A stretch of DNA of 43,899 nt from Ardenticatenaceae bacterium (GTDB lineage Bacteria; Chloroflexota; Anaerolineae; Promineifilales; Promineifilaceae), in assembly GCA_020634315.1 (NCBI GenBank), contig JACKBV010000035.1, positions 1-43,899 of the forward strand, written 5' to 3'. Positions 25,903 to 34,505 of this stretch are shown here, piece after piece. Every line of letters starts with the position of its first letter. Positions within the stretch are counted from its first letter, which is position 1. Made by a program: the position numbers and the translations under genes. The notes under the pieces were generated by a model that was not told the origin of the DNA, searched no databases, and saw only the letters and a program-made list of their open reading frames with translations.

Positions 25903-26403
25903 ATGTACGACAACACGGCATTGATTCGACACACAATTGCACACAGCTATCACGGCAAGTTGGAAACCGTCGGTCAGGCGCGGCGGTGGGGCGTACAACT
26001 GTATTGGCAACAACGCTTGCGTGCCTCTCTTGCCCAGTTGCGTGTGCTGGTAAACGGCCGTTGCCGCCACCTGCGCAACCTCGACGAAATAGCCGACACC
26101 AGCATCAGCGGGCGGCGCGAACTCGGTATCCGTACCGTTCCGCTCAACCAGATCATTGGCAGCGAAGGCCGCACACACGACTTCGACGCCGACTTCCGCC
26201 CCTTGCGCTCACACAACATGGATCGCTGGGTCGGGATCGCCGCCGCACAGGCATTAGGCGCTATCCTGCCTCCGGTAGAACTAATCCAGGTTGGCAGCGC
26301 CTACTTCGTCCGCGATGGCAATCATCGCATCTCGGTGGCGAACGCTTTGGGACAGATCGAAATTGACGCGCATGTCACCTTATGGCAAACGCATAACAGC
26401 TAA
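25903..26403 (+). CDS. ParB/sulfiredoxin-fold small protein
   Basis: 166 residues. The C-terminal half has the ParB-like/Srx-fold pattern: VPLNQIIGSEGR, then PPVELIQVGSAYFVRDGNHR with GNHRISVA matching the nucleotide/phosphate-binding GxxR box of ParB N-terminal domains. The N-terminal half is helical and basic (QARRWGVQLYWQQRL) and may be specific to this lineage. No ParB helix-turn-helix domain and no ParA gene are present, so a chromosome partitioning role is unlikely; a CTP- or ATP-binding or kinase-like role is possible. Excellent GGAGGT ribosome-binding site. It is divergent from the BTAD regulator. Confidence 0.8.
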   Translation: MYDNTALIRHTIAHSYHGKLETVGQARRWGVQLYWQQRLRASLAQLRVLVNGRCRHLRNLDEIADTSISGRRELGIRTVPLNQIIGSEGRTHDFDADFRPLRSHNMDRWVGIAAAQALGAILPPVELIQVGSAYFVRDGNHRISVANALGQIEIDAHVTLWQTHNS

Positions 26404-26442
26404 AGTCACATTTACCATAGATTTCAGCTCCTTCGCAAATAG

Positions 26443-26504
26443 CCTCCCGGAGGTTCGTCTCATGAGACGAGCCTGCCATTAATAACCTCCGGGAGGTTGG
26501 TTTT
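26443..26504. terminator. Nested palindromes ending in a terminator-like hairpin
   Basis: CCTCCCGGAGGTT (26443-26455) is the exact inverse of AACCTCCGGGAGG (26484-26496), and each is nearly self-complementary. Between them lies the palindrome CGTCTCATGAGACG (26456-26469). The right-hand hairpin AACCTCcggGAGGTT (26484-26498) is followed by GG and four T residues, a plausible terminator for the ParB-like gene. The rest of 26505-26659 holds only the leader of the next gene. Confidence 0.6.
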
Positions 26505-26659
26505 CATTCATGGCGGTCGGCCGCCGCCGCTAGTCATTGACTTCCGTTCGGTTTGGGGTACGATGTAGGCTCAAGGCAATGTCATGCATCAAAGATAACG
26601 CTTGACACACTGAACCAGGGTCTGCTTCCCGCTATGACCTGCGAGTAGGAGAAACTTCT

Positions 26660-28165
26660 GTGGAAAAGAAATTACAAGAATTAAAGATGCGCCTGCTGGA
26701 GATTAGTGATCTCAACAATGCAAGCGCTGTGTTGAACTGGGATCAAACAACGTATATGCCCTCCGGTGGCGCAGCGGCACGTGGTCGCCAGATGTCTACG
26801 TTAGCGCGAATTGCACACGAGAAGTTTGTCGATCCGGCCGTTGGCAAGCTGCTTGATGATTTACAAAGCTATGCTGATTCTTTGCCTTATGACCACGATG
26901 ATGCATCGCTGATTCGTGTCACGCGGCGTAATTATGATCAGCAGACGAAGGTTCCCAGCACATTGTTGGCTGCTTTTTTCCAGCACTCGGCCGAATCGTA
27001 CCAGGTTTGGGCAAAAGCGAGACCGGAAAATGACTATACGGCCGTTGCCCCCTACCTACAAAAAACAGTGGACTACAGCCGCCAAATCGCCGAATGCTTC
27101 CCCGGTTATGACCACATCGCCGATCCCCTGATCGACTTTTCAGACCAGGACATGAAAGCAGAATCCGTGCGTGCCCTCTTCGCCGAACTGCGCCAGGCAT
27201 TGATCCCCTTGGTCAAAAGCATCACCGCCCAGACCGAAGTTGACGATAACTGCCTGCACCAACCCTACCCCGAAAACAAACAACTGGCATTTGGGCAAGA
27301 AGTGATTAAGGCATATGGCTACGACTTCAATCGTGGACGCCAAGACAAAACACATCACCCATACATGACCAAATTTTCACTTGGTGATGTACGCATTACC
27401 ACGCGCGTCAAAGAAAATGATTTGAGCGAAGCCCTATTCAGCACCCTGCACGAATCAGGGCACGCTATGTACGAGCAAGGCATCGACATGTCTTACGACG
27501 GTATGCCTCTGGGCAATGGCACGTCCTCTGGCATCCATGAAAGCCAGTCCCGCCTTTGGGAAAATCAGGTCGGGCGCAGCCGCGTGTTTTGGCAGCATTA
27601 CTACCCCCAACTACAGGCAACCTTTCCAGAGCAATTGGCTTCTGTGTCGCTGGACACATTCTATCGCGCCATCAACAAAGTACAGCGTTCACTTATCCGC
27701 ACCGATGCCGATGAAGTCACCTACAATTTGCATGTGATGATCCGGTTTGACCTGGAGTTAGCCCTGCTGGAAGGCAGCCTCTCTGTGGCTGATTTACCAG
27801 AGGCATGGCATGCACGCTATGAGCAGGATTTGGGGCTGCGCGCACCAGACCATCGAGATGGCGTGTTACAAGATGTGCATTGGTACGGCGGCCTTGTCGG
27901 CGGCGCGTTTCAAGGATACACCCTGGGCAATATCATGAGTGCGCTCTTCTTTGATCAAGCGCTGAAGGCACATCCCAACATTCCAACGGAGCTTGGACAA
28001 GGACAATTCGGCACGCTGCATGCCTGGTTGCAACAAAATATTTACCAACACGGCAGCAAATTTACAGCCAATGAGTTGATCGAACGCGTCACCGGTGCGC
28101 CATTAACCATTCAGCCATACATCAACTATTTGCACACAAAGTACGGCGAGTTGTATAAGCTGTAA
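26660..28165 (+). CDS. M32 family metallocarboxypeptidase (thermostable carboxypeptidase 1 type)
   Basis: 501 residues, the normal size of the family. The zinc motif HESGH is at residues 264-268 in TLHESGHAMYEQGI, followed by the M32 features GIHESQSRLWEN and the later IRTDADEVTYNLH and YKL-type C-terminus. The enzyme removes C-terminal residues from peptides in the cytoplasm. The start is GTG at 26660, with TAGGAGA about nine nt upstream. A hairpin terminator follows at 28202-28241. Confidence 0.93.
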   Translation: MEKKLQELKMRLLEISDLNNASAVLNWDQTTYMPSGGAAARGRQMSTLARIAHEKFVDPAVGKLLDDLQSYADSLPYDHDDASLIRVTRRNYDQQTKVPSTLLAAFFQHSAESYQVWAKARPENDYTAVAPYLQKTVDYSRQIAECFPGYDHIADPLIDFSDQDMKAESVRALFAELRQALIPLVKSITAQTEVDDNCLHQPYPENKQLAFGQEVIKAYGYDFNRGRQDKTHHPYMTKFSLGDVRITTRVKENDLSEALFSTLHESGHAMYEQGIDMSYDGMPLGNGTSSGIHESQSRLWENQVGRSRVFWQHYYPQLQATFPEQLASVSLDTFYRAINKVQRSLIRTDADEVTYNLHVMIRFDLELALLEGSLSVADLPEAWHARYEQDLGLRAPDHRDGVLQDVHWYGGLVGGAFQGYTLGNIMSALFFDQALKAHPNIPTELGQGQFGTLHAWLQQNIYQHGSKFTANELIERVTGAPLTIQPYINYLHTKYGELYKL

Positions 28166-28201
28166 CCGTCCGCGACAGAACGGCCATACGAAATCGTTAG
28201 T

Positions 28202-28241
28202 AAAACCTCCGGGGAGATGCAGCTCTTCCGGAGGTTTTTTT
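28202..28241 (+). terminator. Terminator of the M32 peptidase gene
   Basis: AAAACCTCCGG (28202-28212) pairs with CCGGAGGTTTT (28228-28238), with a short inner GAG/CTC helix, and seven T residues end at 28241. The stem belongs to the same AACCTCC/GGAGGTT family as those at 26484 and 37576. Confidence 0.9.
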
Positions 28242-28413
28242 GTCGGGCAGTGTAATCCAGACTACAGTGTGCAACAATCCACAATGGCCTGCGTACTGGT
28301 TGTCTAGAAAATCAGCGATTTCTTTTTAAACTGACAGCATGAAGAAAACTGATGAGGTAAATCAGGTTTTGCTTGCTGCCCGTTTTATAATAGGTGGACA
28401 AGGAAGGGCAATT

Positions 28414-29133
28414 ATGCGTCATAAACTGAGCTTGCTAGTAATGGTAGGGGTCATGGTATTCCTGATGAGCGGTTGTAATCGTTTTTTGGTGGGGCCAACG
28501 GAAACGGAAACGCGCACGATTGAACTGGGAAAAGCGGAAACCGTGCAAGCCAACATTGAAATGGGCATTGGTGAATTGAATCTATCTGGCGGAGCATCAA
28601 ATTTGTTGGATGCGGAATTTACGTACAATGTTGCGGAATGGAAGCCAGAGGTCATTTACGAGGTATCGGGCAGCCGTGGGCGCTTGAATGTCAAGCAGCC
28701 AGCCTATGAATTTGAAGGCATCCCCGATGATGATGTTGAATATACATGGAATTTGAGCTTGAGCAATGAAGTGCCGCTAAACCTGGATATCGATCTTGGT
28801 GTGGGCGAAAGCAATATTGATTTGGCAGGCTTGAATTTAACGGAACTGGATGTGACGACTGGCGTTGGGCAAAGCACGATTGATTTAAGCGGCGATTGGG
28901 ATGAAGGGTTCGATGTACGCATTAAAGGCGGCGTGGGCGATACAACCATTATTTTGCCGCGTGAAGTGGGTGTGTTTGTGGAATTAAACACGGGAATCGC
29001 AGACGTTGAGGTTTTTGGCCTGGTACGTGAAGGGGACAATTACCGGAACGATGTGTACGATCAATCTGATGTGACGATTAACGTGGAAGTTGATGGGGGT
29101 ATTGGGCAAATTGAGCTGCGTTTGTCAGAGTAA
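28414..29133 (+). CDS. Toast-rack domain lipoprotein (DUF2154/LiaF-like)
   Basis: 239 residues. The lipobox is MSGC (Cys21). The body is built from repeated short strands with the pattern x-G-x-G-x-x-x-I/L-x-L: MGIGELNLSG, LGVGESNIDLAG, TGVGQSTIDLSG, GGVGDTTIILP, TGIADVEVFG and GGIGQIELRLS. This is the regular beta-solenoid of toast-rack proteins. Family members are linked to envelope stress sensing, but a specific role here is not shown. The ATG at 28414 has AAGGAAGGG upstream; an in-frame ATG at 28339 adds 25 residues before the signal peptide and is rejected. The gene has no ACGGCCGT copies and lower GC than its neighbours. Confidence 0.85.
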   Translation: MRHKLSLLVMVGVMVFLMSGCNRFLVGPTETETRTIELGKAETVQANIEMGIGELNLSGGASNLLDAEFTYNVAEWKPEVIYEVSGSRGRLNVKQPAYEFEGIPDDDVEYTWNLSLSNEVPLNLDIDLGVGESNIDLAGLNLTELDVTTGVGQSTIDLSGDWDEGFDVRIKGGVGDTTIILPREVGVFVELNTGIADVEVFGLVREGDNYRNDVYDQSDVTINVEVDGGIGQIELRLSE

Positions 29134-29173
29134 CGCAATGTGAGAGCGATGTGATTTGGCTGGACAAGCCTGT

Positions 29174-29206
29174 AAGCCCCGGCGCGATATGCACCGGGGC
29201 TTTTTA
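29174..29206 (+). terminator. Terminator of the toast-rack gene
   Basis: AAGCCCCGG (29174-29182) pairs with CCGGGGCTT (29194-29202), followed by T residues to 29205. It sits just before the stop codon of the convergent LON-domain gene. Confidence 0.88.
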
Positions 29207-29208
29207 AA

Positions 29209-29859
29209 TTAATTGAGGGAGAAGGCTGCGTCGTCGTTGTCGGGGAGCAAGCGAAGCAGGGAGACCTCTTCACGATAGCTTCTCTGTAGGGTGAGCGATA
29301 GCTGCGAGGCTTTGTCTTGGGTCAGGAAATCTTGTTTTTGCTCCGTAGACACTTGAAGCAGGGAGGCCGCGAGATAAATGAGGGTATGGGGGTCGGTGGG
29401 TATTTGTGATTTGTCGAATTCGACTTTGCCAAGATGCGCTAAGATGTCGAGGTATTGCAAGACCAACGGGCGCAGTTGGTCGGATGCTTGGGTGAGGGTG
29501 ACATCTTGCTCCGGGGTAAAGGGGGCTAATTCAACCTGACCGACGAGATACGGCCGTTGATGAGACAGCGACAAAATGCGAAACCGATCTTGCCCGACCG
29601 ACATGATGTTCATACGCCCATCCGACAGGGGCTGCATTTGCGTGATTTGCGCCGTGCAGCCGACGCGATGCGGCTCTGGTAAAGGGCCATTTTCGGCAGT
29701 GCCAGCGGCGATATAGACAACGCCAAACGGCCGTTTCTCCGTCAGGCAAAGATTGATCATCTCTTTATACCGCTCTTCAAAAATGTGCAGCGGTAAGAAC
29801 ATACCGGGAAAGAGAACCGTGTTCAGCGGGAATAAAGGGAGTTCAAATACCTCAACCAT
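29209..29859 (-). CDS. LON peptidase substrate-binding domain protein
   Basis: 216 residues comprising the LON N-terminal (PUA-like) domain without ATPase or protease domains. Signature stretches are ELPLFPLNTVLFPGMFLPLH, IFEERYKEMI, and GRMNIMSVGQDRFRI. Such stand-alone proteins are widespread and their role is unknown; substrate recognition is inferred from the Lon protease. The ATG at 29859 has AGAAGG about eight nt upstream, and the PLFPLN start is characteristic. Two palindrome copies lie in the gene and a third just upstream of it (near 29924). Confidence 0.9.
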   Translation of the reverse strand: MVEVFELPLFPLNTVLFPGMFLPLHIFEERYKEMINLCLTEKRPFGVVYIAAGTAENGPLPEPHRVGCTAQITQMQPLSDGRMNIMSVGQDRFRILSLSHQRPYLVGQVELAPFTPEQDVTLTQASDQLRPLVLQYLDILAHLGKVEFDKSQIPTDPHTLIYLAASLLQVSTEQKQDFLTQDKASQLSLTLQRSYREEVSLLRLLPDNDDAAFSLN

Positions 29860-29954
29860 TTCACACCTTCTTTGGTTTTGTGCGAAAAGCTGCACAAAAC
29901 TCGTCCAAACCATGATACTGAAAACGGCCGTTTACTACAGTTAAAACCGTGTTA

Positions 29955-29985
29955 GAAAAAGAGCGCAGGGTATCTCCTGCGCTCT
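29955..29985 (-). terminator. Terminator of pckA
   Basis: On the minus strand AGAGCGCAGG and CCTGCGCTCT form a 10-bp stem with a short loop, followed by five U residues (AAAAA at 29956-29960 on the plus strand). Confidence 0.9.
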
Positions 29986-30018
29986 TACCATCAATCAACC
30001 AGGCAATCAGGGTTTTCG

Positions 30019-31629
30019 TTACACACCCTTAGGCGCAGCATCCTTAATGTCTTGCGTCACGCCATCTTCAAACTGCTTAAAGTTCTCGATAAACATGCCG
30101 ACCAATTTTTGTGCCTGTACATCATACGCTTCTTTGTCAGCCCAGGTTGCACGTGGATTCAAAACCTCATCAGGAACCCCGGCAACATGCTTGGGGATTT
30201 GCAAACCGAAGAAGGGTTCTGTTTCTGTTTCCACATCGTCAAGCTCGCCATTGAGAACGGCCGTCACCATCTTGCGCGTATAACCCAGTTTCATGCGGCT
30301 GCCCACACCATGCGGGCCACCAGTCCAACCAGTATTTACCAGCCAGACGTTTGCATTGTGCTCATCAATTTTCTCGCCAAGCAGCTTGGCATATTCGCCA
30401 GGATGCAGCGGCATAAATGGTGCGCCAAAGCAAGCACTGAAGTTTGGTTGTGGTTCTGTGACGCCACGCTCTGTACCAGCCACTTTAGCAGTATACCCAC
30501 TCAGGAAATGATACATTGCCTGAGCCTTGGTCAGTTTACTAATGGGAGGCAGCACACCAAAGGCATCGGCCGTCAAGAAAAGTACATTTTTCGGGTGGCC
30601 GCCTATCCCGGCCGGGTCTGCATTGGCAATGTGGGTAATCGGATAGCTGGAACGCGTATTTTGTGTTAGCGACCCATCATCCAGATCAATCTCGCGCGTA
30701 TCGCTGTTATAGATGACATTCTCTAAAATCGTGCCAAAGCGGCGCGTCGTCTCATAGATTTCCGGCTCACCTTCTGGATCAAGGCGAATCACCTTCGCGT
30801 AACAGCCGCCTTCAAAATTAAAGACACCATCATCACTCCAGCCATGTTCATCATCGCCGATCAATGTGCGGGCAGTGTCGTTACTGAGGGTTGTTTTTCC
30901 CGTTCCGCTTAAGCCAAAGAAAAGAGCCACGTCATTTTTGTCTTCGCCATAGTTGGCGCTGCAATGCATGCTCAACACGCCGCGCCGTGGCAAATAGTAA
31001 TTCATCGCCGTAAAGATGCTCTTCTTAATTTCACCGGCGTACTCGCTGCCACCAATCAACACCAGCCGCTTGCTAAAATCGACCAAAATAAAGGTCTGGC
31101 TGTTTGTGCCATCAAATTCTGGTTCCGCATGGAAGCGGGGCATATCCATGACCGTAAATTGCGGCACATGGTTGTGCAATTTTTCATGATCAAGCTCGCG
31201 CACAAACATGTTGCGTGCAAACATGTTGTGCCAGGCATACTCGGTAATAATGCGTACCGGCATCTGATACCGTTCATCAGTGCCAACATAGCCATCAAAC
31301 ACAAATAGGTCGCGATTTTGGGTATAGGCAATCATACGGCGCAGCAGGCTGTCAAATTTGTCCTGCCCAATGGGGCGGTTGACCTTACCCCACCAGATGT
31401 CTTTTTCGCTGGTCGGTTCCTTGACTGTAAATTTATCGTTGGGGGAACGACCTGTGTGATCACCGGTGCTCACACAAATGGGGCCAAGGTGAACAATGGC
31501 ACCCTCGCGCCGCCGAATAATTTGCTCATAAAGCATAGAGGTACTCAAATTCCAATAAACTGTATTGGGGTTTTTGATACCGTGATTTTCGATACCATAT
31601 TTGCTGATAGCTGGTCCAAAGTTTTGCAT
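30019..31629 (-). CDS. pckA: Phosphoenolpyruvate carboxykinase (ATP)
   Basis: 536 residues, the standard length. Family signatures: HTGRSPNDKF near the N-terminus, the PEPCK-specific kinase loop GLSGTGKTTLS near 238-248, the metal-binding GDDEHGWSDDGVFNFEGG, and LTADAFGVLPPIS. It converts oxaloacetate and ATP to PEP and CO2 in gluconeogenesis. The ATG is preceded by AAGGAGAG. On the minus strand a TACAAT hexamer (31680-31685) lies about 50 nt upstream of the start and may be its -10 element, though no good -35 was found. Confidence 0.96.
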   Translation of the reverse strand: MQNFGPAISKYGIENHGIKNPNTVYWNLSTSMLYEQIIRRREGAIVHLGPICVSTGDHTGRSPNDKFTVKEPTSEKDIWWGKVNRPIGQDKFDSLLRRMIAYTQNRDLFVFDGYVGTDERYQMPVRIITEYAWHNMFARNMFVRELDHEKLHNHVPQFTVMDMPRFHAEPEFDGTNSQTFILVDFSKRLVLIGGSEYAGEIKKSIFTAMNYYLPRRGVLSMHCSANYGEDKNDVALFFGLSGTGKTTLSNDTARTLIGDDEHGWSDDGVFNFEGGCYAKVIRLDPEGEPEIYETTRRFGTILENVIYNSDTREIDLDDGSLTQNTRSSYPITHIANADPAGIGGHPKNVLFLTADAFGVLPPISKLTKAQAMYHFLSGYTAKVAGTERGVTEPQPNFSACFGAPFMPLHPGEYAKLLGEKIDEHNANVWLVNTGWTGGPHGVGSRMKLGYTRKMVTAVLNGELDDVETETEPFFGLQIPKHVAGVPDEVLNPRATWADKEAYDVQAQKLVGMFIENFKQFEDGVTQDIKDAAPKGV

Positions 31630-31973
31630 GGATTCTCTCCTTTGCGGGTGTTAGTTTTCCAGATGACAAAAGCGTTTACATTGTACACGCTATGTCACAG
31701 GTAATGCAGTTTTATAATCGGCAACAGTGGAAGCGGTCTCTCTTAGTTTACGACTTCCCATAAGTAAAAACAACTTACCGGGCATGTCAATTGTCAGGAA
31801 AAACAGCGCAGAATGTCACGAGTTAAGGCCAGCATATATGACATCTGTGTTACTGTGTACAATTAAGGTGTGTCGATTATCGAAGCGTTCATCTACTAAT
31901 TAAAGAATAGGCTTTTGAGAGGCTGTTCTTGCGGGAGAGGACAACCGCCAGCGGCGAAAGAGAGGGATTGATC
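31630..31973. other. Divergent promoter region of pckA and the CoA-binding protein gene
   Basis: 344 bp without a gene. TACAAT preceded by GTG occurs in both directions: 31680-31685 on the minus strand facing pckA and 31858-31863 on the plus strand. Both also have TGACAT upstream at differing distance. These may be -10 elements, but matching -35 boxes are poor. No hairpin of note was found. Confidence 0.3.
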
Positions 31974-32378
31974 ATGAACCAGGCAGCAAGTATTGAGAAA
32001 ATTTTACGCGACACAAAGACGATAGCCGTCGTTGGGTTTTCTTCGCAACCGCAGAAGGCGGGTTATTATGTGCCTGCTTATTTGCAAAAGCAGGGCTATC
32101 GTGTCATCCCGGTAAACCCGTTTATGACAGACGCGTTGGGAGAGCAGGCTTATGCAGATTTAACGGCCGTTCCCCATGCCATCGACCTCGTCCTCATCTT
32201 TCAGCGCAGCGAGAAGGTACGGCCGTTTGTCGAGCAAGCCATCGCCGTTGGTGCCAAAGCCGTATGGATGCAGCTCGGCATTGTGCATGCCGAGGCGGCC
32301 GCGCTGGCTCAGGCAGCCGGTCTCGATGTCGTCATGGACGCCTGCATGTTGGTTGAGCACCAACGATGGGCCAATTGA
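31974..32378 (+). CDS. CoA-binding domain protein (YccU-like)
   Basis: 134 residues forming one Rossmann-type CoA-binding domain. The motif TIAVVGFSSQPQKAGYYVP gives the nucleotide-binding loop, then GYRVIPVNPF, and VWMQLGIVHAEAAALAQAAG is typical of the C-terminal half. Family proteins bind CoA but their role is unsettled. The ATG at 31974 follows GAGGG; the earlier in-frame ATG (31929) lacks family sequence. Two palindrome copies lie 55 bp apart (near 32164 and 32219). Confidence 0.88.
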   Translation: MNQAASIEKILRDTKTIAVVGFSSQPQKAGYYVPAYLQKQGYRVIPVNPFMTDALGEQAYADLTAVPHAIDLVLIFQRSEKVRPFVEQAIAVGAKAVWMQLGIVHAEAAALAQAAGLDVVMDACMLVEHQRWAN

Positions 32379-32490
32379 GAAGCGGCACGCAATGAACTGC
32401 TGGCGCAACTTCTCAATAACATCTCCGTATAGAGTCCAGATATATGATTTTAATGCTTGATGGTTAGGCAAGGCTTTTGGAGGTGTATTG

Positions 32491-32907
32491 ATGAGTGACG
32501 ATATTGAAAGCTTGAAAGAAGCAGAAAAATTTGCAGGTGATGAAAGCGACTATGTGGAAGCAGAACCACGAACCAACCACCGTCGTGGTGGTGGCAGTTG
32601 GTTTCCTGGCGTTGTGTTAATCGCCATTGGTGCCATTTTTCTCCTGCACGAAATCACCGGTTTTCGCATCGACAACTGGTGGGCATTGTTTATTTTAATT
32701 CCTGCCTTTTCCAATTTTGGGCAGGCATTTCGTAGTTATCAGCAAAACGGCCGTTTCACCCATTCCGCACGCGGCTCATTAACAGGTGGCCTCATCCTCA
32801 CCTTGATAGCCTCAGCTTTTCTGTTTAATTTGAACTGGGGATTAATCTGGCCGATGTTCCTGATTATTGGGGGTCTCAGCGCACTTATGGGCGGCTGGTT
32901 TGACTAA
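32491..32907 (+). CDS. Small membrane protein, DUF5668/LiaF-like transmembrane domain
   Basis: 138 residues. A hydrophilic acidic N-terminus of ~35 residues is followed by four hydrophobic segments: FPGVVLIAIGAIFLL, WWALFILIPAF, GLILTLIASAFLF, and LIWPMFLIIGGLSALMGG. The pattern matches the DUF5668 membrane domain often found with toast-rack domains, and a toast-rack lipoprotein lies 3.4 kb upstream in the same orientation. GGAGGTG precedes the ATG at 32491. The gene ends overlapping, by 23 bp, the possible convergent gene at 32885. Confidence 0.85.
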   Translation: MSDDIESLKEAEKFAGDESDYVEAEPRTNHRRGGGSWFPGVVLIAIGAIFLLHEITGFRIDNWWALFILIPAFSNFGQAFRSYQQNGRFTHSARGSLTGGLILTLIASAFLFNLNWGLIWPMFLIIGGLSALMGGWFD

Positions 32908-33358
32908 CATCTGCTGACGAATGGTTTGTCTTTGAGGAGGCCGTGTGAATCACGGCCTTTTTTGTTGTCGGGAGAAGGGATGGGGCGAAACGGCCGTTTT
33001 CCTGGTCTGCCTCGTGCGCCTCAATCAAATCCAACACATCAACCGTCTCCACATCGGCAATGAGTGGCGGCGACTCAACCACCTCATACGAGCCTTCTAG
33101 CACCGTGCCCGCTTCCCCCTCACGCTGCCGCCAATCATTCACCAACACCACCCCCACCGTCGCCAAAACCTTTGGCACTTGCAGCGCCTCTTTTAACTCC
33201 AATCGCAATTGCGTATTCAAAAATGTTGTGTCTGTCAATGAAAAAAGAATGCCATTACCGGCCACATAACCACCGGCCACCTGTGCTGACAGGCCATGTC
33301 CGGCAAGAACGTTATCGATAATATTGCACATGCGCTCCAGGTTTGTCTTCATGCTCAT
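32885..33358 (-). CDS. Hypothetical protein resembling the FtsK alpha domain; possibly decayed
   Basis: 157 residues. Residues ~10-80 (IIDNVLAGHGLSAQV, GGYVAGNGILFSL, LRLELKEALQVPKVLATVG, VVLVNDW) recall the alpha domain that precedes the motor of FtsK/SpoIIIE translocases. No motor domain follows. The last ~30 residues are encoded across the terminator hairpin of the convergent gene and look non-native, so the original 3' end may be lost or the protein may be a short stand-alone form. The ribosome-binding site is weak. One palindrome is read as NGRF. Confidence 0.5.
   Translation of the reverse strand: MSMKTNLERMCNIIDNVLAGHGLSAQVAGGYVAGNGILFSLTDTTFLNTQLRLELKEALQVPKVLATVGVVLVNDWRQREGEAGTVLEGSYEVVESPPLIADVETVDVLDLIEAHEADQENGRFAPSLLPTTKKAVIHTASSKTNHSSADVSQTSRP
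32938..32963 (+). terminator. Terminator of the DUF5668 gene
   Basis: AGGCCGTG (32938-32945) pairs with CACGGCCT (32951-32958), with T residues to 32963. It lies inside the 3' part of the possible minus-strand gene 32885-33358. Confidence 0.88.
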
Positions 33359-33424
33359 AATTGCGTCTCAATTGCCCCCATTCTATTGACGCAAGCAGCA
33401 ACAAACCATTTACAGAACGTGAAT

Positions 33425-34264
33425 TCAAACCGACTTATCTTTATGCAACTGCGGGTACAAAAGTTGGACGCAATCCGGGCACAAACCATGACTAAATTCC
33501 GTATCCACATGTTCCCGAATATACACCTCTACCTGGTGCCAGTTACCATCATCATCCCGAATCTTCTTACATTGTGCGCAAATAGGCAGCAGCTTTTTTA
33601 ACTGTTTGATGTTCGCCAGCGCCGCCTGCAACTCTTGCACCAATTCTCGTTCCGAAGACCACGCCGCAAACATCCGCCGCCGCGAAAGTTGTAATTGATG
33701 ACTAATGAAAGCGCCTAACAGGTTGATCAAAATGTATGTTACCCACAACATGTTTGTGGTTAACAAAGGAAGGGGTTCTTTAACAGTGATAATGATGAGA
33801 ATATTGCCTATAGAAAACGACGATGCGGCCAAAACTTGAAAAGATAACCGATTTGGCACAAGCAAATAAACGGTCAACAAAATCAAAATGTCGAGAAAAG
33901 TGTGCTGAAATTGATCGGCCGGACGCGTGCCATTAATAACCAGCACCATCCCTAAAAACCAAAGGGTAAACAGAAAAATAAGGGCATCAAAGGCTTTGAG
34001 GCTCTCTATACGACGCAGCAACCGCCCCCCCGCCCAGACAACCGCCACAAATGCAACCCGCATAAACACCAACCCTTGAAAAAGCGGGCTAATATCAAAA
34101 AACAGGTAATCCACATAAGTCAGGTACGGCAGGGACAAGAGAAAGGTGATCATCACCATAGATAACTGCCACATATCCTGCCGACGATAATAGTGACGAT
34201 ACGCCCGTTCGCGTACTTCATCCTGGAAAGCAGTTTGCCAACGATTAAGAGTGATTTGTGCCAT
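33425..34264 (-). CDS. Six-helix membrane protein with C-terminal four-cysteine motif
   Basis: About 279 residues from the ATG at 34264. Six hydrophobic segments occupy residues ~30-195, a coiled-coil-like stretch follows (RELVQELQAALANIKQLKKL), and the tail contains LPICAQCKKIRDDDGNWHQVE and FSHGLCPDC. This CxxC...CxxC tail is common at the C-terminus of signalling proteins (PAS/GAF or receiver proteins) and probably binds zinc. The protein may be a membrane sensor or scaffold; no kinase domain is present. The start is uncertain: an in-frame TTG at 34351 lies close behind AGGAG but adds 29 non-conserved residues. No palindrome copies occur in it. Confidence 0.75.
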   Translation of the reverse strand: MAQITLNRWQTAFQDEVRERAYRHYYRRQDMWQLSMVMITFLLSLPYLTYVDYLFFDISPLFQGLVFMRVAFVAVVWAGGRLLRRIESLKAFDALIFLFTLWFLGMVLVINGTRPADQFQHTFLDILILLTVYLLVPNRLSFQVLAASSFSIGNILIIITVKEPLPLLTTNMLWVTYILINLLGAFISHQLQLSRRRMFAAWSSERELVQELQAALANIKQLKKLLPICAQCKKIRDDDGNWHQVEVYIREHVDTEFSHGLCPDCVQLLYPQLHKDKSV

Positions 34265-34505
34265 GTCGTGATTCCATGTTGCTGTTGTGTTGGTTGCAAA
34301 CGGCAAATATTTGATGGCGTTATCTCTCCGTGGAGCAACACCATGTGACAATGTCTCCTAGAATCATATAGGGCATGTACGTCCTGTCAAATGAGATATT
34401 CATGCCAATCACGTCCATGCAAAATCCAGCGAGATTGCACTCACCCAGAAAGGCGTTATTTTGCTCAAGAAGAAATCCAGAGAAGGGCTGACTCACACTT
34501 ACAGC

